DNA of 11,987 nucleotides from Clostridia bacterium (lineage in GTDB: Bacteria; Bacillota_A; Clostridia; Oscillospirales; CAG-272): assembly GCA_017542695.1 (NCBI GenBank), contig JAFXWT010000331.1:1-11987 (forward strand), given 5' to 3'. Shown here one piece after another: positions 7,725 through 11,987 of this stretch. Within the stretch, counting starts at the first letter, position 1; the number at the start of each line of letters is the position of its first letter. The translations under genes and the position numbers were made by a program. Under the pieces are notes generated by a model. It was not told the DNA's origin and searched no databases. It saw nothing but the letters and a program-made list of their open reading frames with translations.

Positions 7725-7757
7725 GCCCCACCGAAAGCAAATTGCTTTCGGTGGGGC
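7725..7757. terminator. Strong 16-bp hairpin after the immunity gene, terminator-like but lacking a T-run on the + side
   Basis: GCCCCACCGAAAGCAA (7725-7740) and TTGCTTTCGGTGGGGC (7742-7757) are perfect inverted repeats around one base; in practice a 14-bp stem with a 5-nt loop. An A-rich stretch precedes it. No T-tract follows: GGTAGTCC leads straight into the orphan RHS fragment. I infer a former rho-independent terminator of the toxin/immunity operon whose U-tract was lost at the junction. On the minus strand a T-rich stretch does follow. Confidence 0.6.
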
Positions 7758-7765
7758 GGTAGTCC

Positions 7766-8284
7766 AATTATGCTTTCGGCGAAGAGCAGAACATCAACGC
7801 CACCGATGCTAACCCGTTCAGATATTGTGGAGAATATTATGACAAAGTCAGCGGCACACTGTATCTTCGCGCGCGTAACTACAATGCAAGTATTGGCAGG
7901 TTTACGCAAGAAGATCCGATAAGGCATGGTGGGAATTTCTATGCGTATTGCGGGGACAACCCTGTTAATGCATGGGATCCGAGCGGGCTTAAAGCATTTA
8001 GTTATGTTGATGTTGATGGAAACAAAGTCGAAGAACGAGATAACACTGTCTATATCAGGACAAGCCCTGTAAATCCTGAAATAACGGCGATTCACGATAC
8101 AAATGATTCGTCTCAAAAAGATGGTACTGTTAGTGGATTTACGTCAGTTATTTCTGGGAGCGAATTTAGCAGAAAACAAATTGGTATAGAAGTTGGCGCA
8201 GCGCGGCGGTCATATCGGATACGGCGTTCGTTATTCGGAGTGGAACCGTGGTTATGGAACAAAAATGTTGGCGCTGGCGCTTGA
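7766..8284 (+). pseudogene. Orphan RHS core fragment (toxin tip lost)
   Basis: The frame is open from just after TAG 7760-7762 to TGA 8282-8284 and has no start codon at its beginning. It encodes AFGEEQNINATDANPFRY, then YLRARNYNASIGRF, DPSGLKAF and the tip linker through GIEVG, closely matching the end of the intact RHS protein upstream (residues about 1681-1833). Relative to that copy it lacks six residues (DASGVS). After the linker the frame enters the bases of a GNAT gene out of frame (AARRSYRIRR...) and stops, so there is no toxin domain. It is best read as the displaced 3' end of an earlier RHS gene, left behind after a new tip and immunity gene were installed. Expression as a protein is unlikely. 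Confidence 0.85.
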
Positions 8285-8453
8285 TAAGGCAAAAGAAATG
8301 CACATTTCTCCCGTGCTCATCACTTGTAATGATGATAACCTTGCATCCGCAAGAGTGATTGAAAAGAATGGCTTCACCTTGGAGAATAAAATCATTGTTT
8401 TCAAAGACGGAAAGGACTTTCTTAAAAGGCGGTATAAGAAAACAATCCTGTAG
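8205..8453 (+). pseudogene. C-terminal half of a GNAT N-acetyltransferase
   Basis: About 82 residues from GGHIGYGVRYSE to the stop at 8451-8453. RGYGTKMLALALDKAKEM is the acetyl-CoA-binding motif A (R-G-x-G/A loop and helix), and DDNLASARVIEKNGF is motif B. Full members of this family are about 170-190 residues, so the N-terminal half, including the substrate-binding part, is missing. The sequence begins exactly where the orphan RHS fragment ends, in a different reading frame. A TTG at 8193 could in principle start an 86-residue product, but it lies in RHS-derived DNA and no good ribosome binding site precedes it. A non-functional remnant is the most likely reading. Confidence 0.8.
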
Positions 8454-8456
8454 CAA

Positions 8457-8540
8457 ATGCGGCTTTGCAGAGGCGCGTTTGATGTTTTGCAAGATGATAA
8501 AAGATATGGCGAATGGATGAAAGTAGAATCTGTTTTTTAA
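8457..8540 (+). CDS. Possible 27-residue ORF or gene remnant
   Basis: It lies two codons... that is, one codon (CAA) past the GNAT stop and in the same frame, and encodes MRLCRGAFDVLQDD then KRYGEWMKVESVF. The composition looks like real protein (the end of a globular domain) rather than random DNA, but no family is recognised and no ribosome binding site precedes it. It is either a 3' remnant of a lost gene or a read-through extension of the GNAT fragment. Its stop lies just ahead of the GH43 gene, overlapping the AAGGAG of that gene. Confidence 0.25.
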   Translation: MRLCRGAFDVLQDDKRYGEWMKVESVF

Positions 8541-8552
8541 GGAGATGAGTAT

Positions 8553-9803
8553 ATGAATCCGATTTTACCTCGCAACTTTTTCATGGCGGACGGCGAGGCG
8601 CACGTTTATGGAGGGCGGCTGTATCTCGTCGGCTCAACCGATATTTCGGGAAATAAAAACTATTGCAGCGGAGAATACCATATCTGGTCTACCGACGATC
8701 CGAAACTCGTTAATTGGGTCGATCACGGCGCGGTGTTCCGACACACGCACGACGATCCGTCGATTTCGTGGGCGCCGAACGCGCTTCTGTATGCGCCGGA
8801 CATTGCGTTCAAGAACGGCAGGTACTATCTTTACATATGCGGAAGCAACTGTTTTGAGGCGGTCGCTTCATCGGAGAAGATTGAGGGACCTTATGGCGAC
8901 GTGCGCAAAATCAATCGCGCTGACGGCGACTCAATTGATCCGACCGTGTTTGTGGACGATGACGGGCAGGCGTATTACCTATGGGGACAGTTCCATCTTC
9001 GCGGTGCAAAGCTAAAAGACAACATGTCGGAAATTGACGAGAGCACACTGACGGACAATGTTCTGACCGAGCAGAAGCACGGCTTCCACGAGGGAGCGTC
9101 CCTGCGTAAAATCAACGGGAAGTATTACATTGTATACACGGATATTTCGCGCGGCAGGGCGACTTGTATGTCTTACGCCGTCTCCGACAAGCCGCTCGGT
9201 CCGTACAAAAAGGGCGGCGTGATCATTGATAATACGGGGTGCGACCCGCAGACATGGAACAATCACGGCTCAATTCAGTCGTTTTGCGGCAAATGGTTTG
9301 TGTTTTATCACCGTTCAAGCCAAAACAGCCGCACATCGCGCCGCATGTGCGCCGAGCCGATAGAAATACTTCTCGACGGATCTATCCCCGAGGTGAAAAT
9401 GACATCACACGGAGCAGACGATGAAATTAACGCATTTTGTGAAGTCGACGCTTCGCTCGCATGCCGTATGATGGGCGATCTTTATATTGTGCCCGACAAC
9501 GAGCGTCCGGGCTTTGAGCTTTTGAAAATTTGCGGATCCGGAAGCCGGGCGGAAGCGTGGGCTGAATACCGCGCCGTCGATTTCGGCGCCGGAGCAAAAA
9601 CGATTTCCGTAAAAGCGATGGGATGCGGCGAGGTCATACTCATGACGGAACGCGACGGGAGAATAGCGTCGATTTGCTTTGATTCGGATAAAAATGAAAC
9701 GAAAACCGCCGAGCTGAAAGTCAAGCCGAAAGGCAAACAGATTGTCTGGCTCTTGTTCAAGAGCCGTGAGATGGATGTGTTTTCATTTTCATTTGGGACA
9801 TAG
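8553..9803 (+). CDS. GH43-type glycoside hydrolase with CBM6-like C-terminal domain
   Basis: A 416-residue protein. Residues about 5-285 show the five-bladed propeller pattern of family 43: MADGEAHVYGGRLYLVGSTD with D13 as likely general base, YAPDIAFKNGRYYLYICGS, GDSIDPTVFVDDDGQAYYLWG with D129 as likely pKa modulator, FHEGASLRKINGKYYIVYT with E180 as likely general acid, and NNHGSIQ...WFVFYHR with H238 at the usual metal-site His. Residues about 310-416 (EYRAVDFGAGAKTISVKAMG) resemble a CBM6-type beta-sandwich. There is no signal peptide, so it probably acts in the cytoplasm on imported oligosaccharides (arabinosyl or xylosyl substrates are usual for the family; the substrate is not readable here). 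AAGGAG at 8539-8544 precedes the ATG at 8553. It is unrelated in function to the toxin locus and stands alone, convergent with the next gene. Confidence 0.88.
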   Translation: MNPILPRNFFMADGEAHVYGGRLYLVGSTDISGNKNYCSGEYHIWSTDDPKLVNWVDHGAVFRHTHDDPSISWAPNALLYAPDIAFKNGRYYLYICGSNCFEAVASSEKIEGPYGDVRKINRADGDSIDPTVFVDDDGQAYYLWGQFHLRGAKLKDNMSEIDESTLTDNVLTEQKHGFHEGASLRKINGKYYIVYTDISRGRATCMSYAVSDKPLGPYKKGGVIIDNTGCDPQTWNNHGSIQSFCGKWFVFYHRSSQNSRTSRRMCAEPIEILLDGSIPEVKMTSHGADDEINAFCEVDASLACRMMGDLYIVPDNERPGFELLKICGSGSRAEAWAEYRAVDFGAGAKTISVKAMGCGEVILMTERDGRIASICFDSDKNETKTAELKVKPKGKQIVWLLFKSREMDVFSFSFGT

Positions 9804-9814
9804 AGCGCCCGCGT

Positions 9815-9991
9815 TTATTTTATTCCTACCCTCGCCCCGAAATCGAGAATTGCAAGACAAAAACGGTCATACGGGGTCAACGTTATCAGTGACGGGTCGC
9901 CCTCGCGGATACGCATGGTGCGGCGTATTTCCTTCGGAATGACGACGCGTCCGAGGTCGTCTATCCTTCTTACTATTCCTGTTGCTTTCAT
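9815..9991 (-). CDS. Short AbrB/SpoVT-type DNA-binding protein with unusual tail
   Basis: Read on the minus strand, ATG at 9991 opens a 58-residue frame. Residues 1-33 (MKATGIVRRIDDLGRVVIPK, then EIRRTMRIREGDP) are an almost perfect SpoVT/AbrB swapped-hairpin start. GGAGGA (10001-10006, minus strand) sits 9 bases ahead of the ATG, a convincing ribosome binding site. After GDP, family members continue with a LEIFTDxxGEVILKKY-like hairpin. Here the sequence becomes SLITLTPYDRFCLAILDFG and ends at residue 58. Full SpoVT has about 178 residues with a GAF domain, and short clostridial paralogues about 80. So this is either a truncated gene with a new tail or a minimal AbrB domain whose last strands diverged. 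No shifted frame restores the family sequence. Its stop lies 12 bases from that of the convergent GH43 gene. Confidence 0.72.
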   Translation of the reverse strand: MKATGIVRRIDDLGRVVIPKEIRRTMRIREGDPSLITLTPYDRFCLAILDFGARVGIK

Positions 9992-10141
9992 TTATATAAA
10001 TCCTCCGTTTTTGTTCGTCTAAAAAAGTAATTTTTGACTTACACGAGTATTCTTCTCCAAAACGGCGATTTTATTCATATTTGCCGCGACAATAATTCAA
10101 GTGTACGCTTGCGGCGTTTTCGAAAAAATGAACGAAGGCAA

Positions 10142-10183
10142 AAAAATATCGCGGCGCCGCCGATGCGGTGCCGCGATATTTTT
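10142..10183 (-). terminator. Rho-independent terminator of the surface-protein gene
   Basis: AAAAATATCGCGGCGCCGC (10142-10160) pairs with GCGGTGCCGCGATATTTTT (10165-10183) through 19 positions with one G-U/A-C type wobble and a 4-base CGAT loop. A-runs on the left and T-runs on the right make it able to work on both strands. It lies 25 bases beyond the stop of the minus-strand gene, which is its likely client. Confidence 0.9.
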
Positions 10184-10208
10184 ATTGAGTCTTGATCGCC
10201 GTTTCTTC

Positions 10209-11987
10209 TTATACGGCTATCCAACCGGCATAAAGAATAATGCTTTCGGTGATCGGGGTCTTATCAAAATCGAACTTCTCTATCGCATATTCGTCGGTAA
10301 ACCACCCGATGAAGAGTCTTCCGCTCGCCTCGGGGTTTTCGGCAATCGGAACGGCGTAAATGCCGTCGCTCACTTCCTGCTCTGTGTAGTACTGTGTTAC
10401 GGAATAGCCCTCAGCTATATTGAATACACCGTCGTTTGCTTCATACGTAACTTTCACGCCGTAAACGGGGGTGAGAGTATACGGATCTTCCGCAGTTCCG
10501 GAGCCGCCGGTAATTTTCACACCGACGATCTCGCTGTCGCTTGAAGTGAACAGCCACTCCGGCGTTTCACCCGCCGCCGCTCCGAAATCATCTATACGAA
10601 CGAACAGATCGTTTTGAAGTATGACAGCGTCGTACGACGCCTGCGTTCCGTCCTCTGATCCGACGCCGATGATAGGCGTGGAACCTGACATACTCGTGCG
10701 CTTTGCGCTTTCATATCCGTCGGAGAAGTAGACCGTTCCGCTGATCGAGATCGTATCGCCTATTTTGTATGTCGCGCCGACCTCAAGCGGCTTTTCCGTA
10801 TTCTTGATGACTTTCTTGCTTTCGGTATACTCCACGTCCTCATAAACGGCCGTTGCGGTGTAGAGCGTGTAACCGTCTTCCTCGGTCGTCACCAAGTCAA
10901 CAGATATCGGATCGGTATGATAATCGCCTCTTTCGCAGATCATATAGAACTCAACGGTAAAGGTTTCTTCGCCGATTATCCAATGGAACACGGGCATGAG
11001 CTTGTGTCCCGGCCCGACCGCGACTTGCTTTTCATCGGTATAATGACAATCGTTGAAGAGCACCGAGGCATAGTAGTACATAATTCCGCCTTCGGTACAG
11101 TCAACTCCGTCTTCAAAGCCGATCTCCGCGTCGACCTCAATCGTATGCGAAAGATCGTTCTTACAACAGAATACCGCGACAGCGGTATATCCGCCGTCTG
11201 CTTCTTTCGTCCATACGAACGTGGGTTGTTCGTTCGAGCCCTCATAATACTGACTGAAATCGTGTCCGAGAGCCGTTTTTTCATCCACAACCACCTTTTC
11301 GTCGGAATACTCTTTGCCGTCAAAGACGACTGTCGCCGTGTACGTTGTAAATCCGTCGTTTTCGCAAGTCGGATCTGTCACGACTACCTTGACTTCAGCG
11401 TTGACGATCTCATTTTGACTTGCGTCATGCTCGTTGACAAACTCGGCGATCACAGTGTAGCCGTCGGCCGTTTCGGTCCACATGAACGTCGGCTCGCAGT
11501 AAGCATTGCCGAGAGCTGAATTTTCATCTACTGCAACTCGCTCGTCGGAATACTCTTTGTCGTCAAAGACGACCGTCGCCGTGTACGTTGTAAATCCGTC
11601 GGTATCGGTCGTGGGCTCGGTCACAACCGCGGAAACATCCGCCGCGATCTCTTTTCTGTGACTTGCGTTATGGGTACAGACAAACTCGGCGATCACAGTG
11701 TAGCCGTCGCTCGTCGCAGTCCACGAGAACGTCGGCGCGCCGTAATCGTGTCCGAGTGCTGATTTTTCATCCACGACGACTTTTTTGTCCGAATACTGCT
11801 TGTCGCCGAATACGACCGTTGCCGTGTACGTTGTAAATCCGTCTTTTTCACACGTCGGATCGGTCACTGCAGACGCGACATTTGCCGTGACGTTTTCTTT
11901 ATGATTTGCGTCATGGACGCAGACAAACTCGGCGGTCACGGTGTAGCCGTTGCTCGTCGCAGTCCACGAGAACGTCGGCGCGCCGTA
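10209..11987 (-). CDS. Large surface protein with 81-residue repeats and an InlB-type C-terminal repeat (5' end outside window)
   Basis: The minus-strand frame is open from the right edge (first codon at 11987) to the stop at 10209-10211; 592 residues are visible. A GTG at 11939 is only an internal Val, since the repeat pattern continues upstream. From the N-terminal side come tandem repeats of 81 residues (YGAPTFSWTATSDGYTV, VVTEPTTDTDGFTTYTATVV, KEYSDEKVVVDEK, ALGHD), then two diverged copies, then a linker domain (KIGDTISISGTVYFSDG; ITGGSGTAEDPYTLTP). The last 82 residues form an InlB B-/Flg_new-like repeat: VKVTYEANDGVF, FIGWFTDEYAIEKFDFDKTP, ITESIILYAGW. These domains are typical of secreted or wall-attached clostridial proteins. 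The visible C-terminus has no LPXTG anchor or dockerin. Signal peptide and N-terminal domains would lie outside the window. Function is unknown; adhesion is a guess from the family. Confidence 0.85.
   Translation of the reverse strand, partial: YGAPTFSWTATSNGYTVTAEFVCVHDANHKENVTANVASAVTDPTCEKDGFTTYTATVVFGDKQYSDKKVVVDEKSALGHDYGAPTFSWTATSDGYTVIAEFVCTHNASHRKEIAADVSAVVTEPTTDTDGFTTYTATVVFDDKEYSDERVAVDENSALGNAYCEPTFMWTETADGYTVIAEFVNEHDASQNEIVNAEVKVVVTDPTCENDGFTTYTATVVFDGKEYSDEKVVVDEKTALGHDFSQYYEGSNEQPTFVWTKEADGGYTAVAVFCCKNDLSHTIEVDAEIGFEDGVDCTEGGIMYYYASVLFNDCHYTDEKQVAVGPGHKLMPVFHWIIGEETFTVEFYMICERGDYHTDPISVDLVTTEEDGYTLYTATAVYEDVEYTESKKVIKNTEKPLEVGATYKIGDTISISGTVYFSDGYESAKRTSMSGSTPIIGVGSEDGTQASYDAVILQNDLFVRIDDFGAAAGETPEWLFTSSDSEIVGVKITGGSGTAEDPYTLTPVYGVKVTYEANDGVFNIAEGYSVTQYYTEQEVSDGIYAVPIAENPEASGRLFIGWFTDEYAIEKFDFDKTPITESIILYAGWIAV
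11184..11987 (-). repeat. Tandem 243-bp coding repeats
   Basis: Units on the minus strand run 11939-11697 and 11696-11454 (81 codons each) and 11453-11184 (90 codons, extended by an insertion around DFSQYYEGSNEQ). A partial unit reaches the right edge. The DNA encoding GFTTYTATVVF and TVIAEFV is nearly identical between units (for example GTGTACGTTGTAAATCCGTC on the + strand recurs three times), so the array is recent or homogenised. Confidence 0.88.

Noticed and set aside
7725..7757. Terminal inverted repeat of an insertion sequence or MITE
   Set aside because: There is only one palindrome, with no matching second end, no target duplication and no transposase nearby; a terminator stem explains it better.
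10101..10544. 147-codon plus-strand open frame
   Set aside because: It crosses the terminator hairpin and runs antisense to the InlB-type repeat; there is no family resemblance.
10917..11519. 200-codon plus-strand open frame
   Set aside because: It lies opposite the surface repeat gene, whose protein has clear family features (tandem repeats, InlB-like end).

Overview
The window looks like a chromosomal segment from a Gram-positive, clostridial (Bacillota), probably gut-associated anaerobe. The evidence is a SpoVT/AbrB-type DNA-binding protein, strong AAGGAGG-type ribosome binding sites, an InlB/Flg_new-type surface repeat protein and an Sec-secreted YD/RHS protein. Composition is mixed: most genes are moderate in GC, but the variable tip of the RHS protein is clearly AT-rich. 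I see no tRNA, rRNA, CRISPR array or transposase.

Layout. Bases 15-404 encode a small HTH_XRE regulator with two C-terminal membrane helices. A leader follows (about 405-698) with a good sigma-A-type promoter and two interleaved inverted repeats just before the start of a giant secreted RHS/YD-repeat protein (699-6716, 2005 aa). Its C-terminal tip carries a GIY-YIG-type nuclease domain, so it reads as a polymorphic contact-type toxin. Two bases later starts a 330-aa protein (6719-7711) with an N-terminal DUF4259-like domain and a C-terminal half resembling immunity proteins. It is the obvious candidate immunity protein, and its Shine-Dalgarno lies inside the last codons of the toxin.

Behind the pair lies wreckage typical of RHS tip exchange. 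A strong hairpin at 7725-7757 comes first. Next is a second copy of the RHS core 3' end and tip linker (about 7770-8210) without start or toxin, then the C-terminal half of a GNAT acetyltransferase fused to it out of frame. The two RHS copies are about 80% identical over the first 140 bp and about 97% identical afterwards, a step that suggests recombination or gene conversion.

The rest is less connected. There is a cytoplasmic GH43-type glycoside hydrolase with a CBM6-like C-terminal domain (8553-9803). Tail-to-tail with it is a very short AbrB/SpoVT-like protein (9815-9991, minus strand). A bidirectional-type terminator (10142-10183) ends a large minus-strand surface protein with 81-residue tandem repeats and an InlB-like C-terminal repeat. 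That gene runs off the right edge. The stretch 9992-10141 holds only the leader of the AbrB gene and nothing else I can support.

How they act together: the toxin/immunity pair (699-7711) is the only clear functional unit. The XRE gene could regulate it, but this rests on position alone. The orphan RHS core is a record of, and possible substrate for, further tip replacement.
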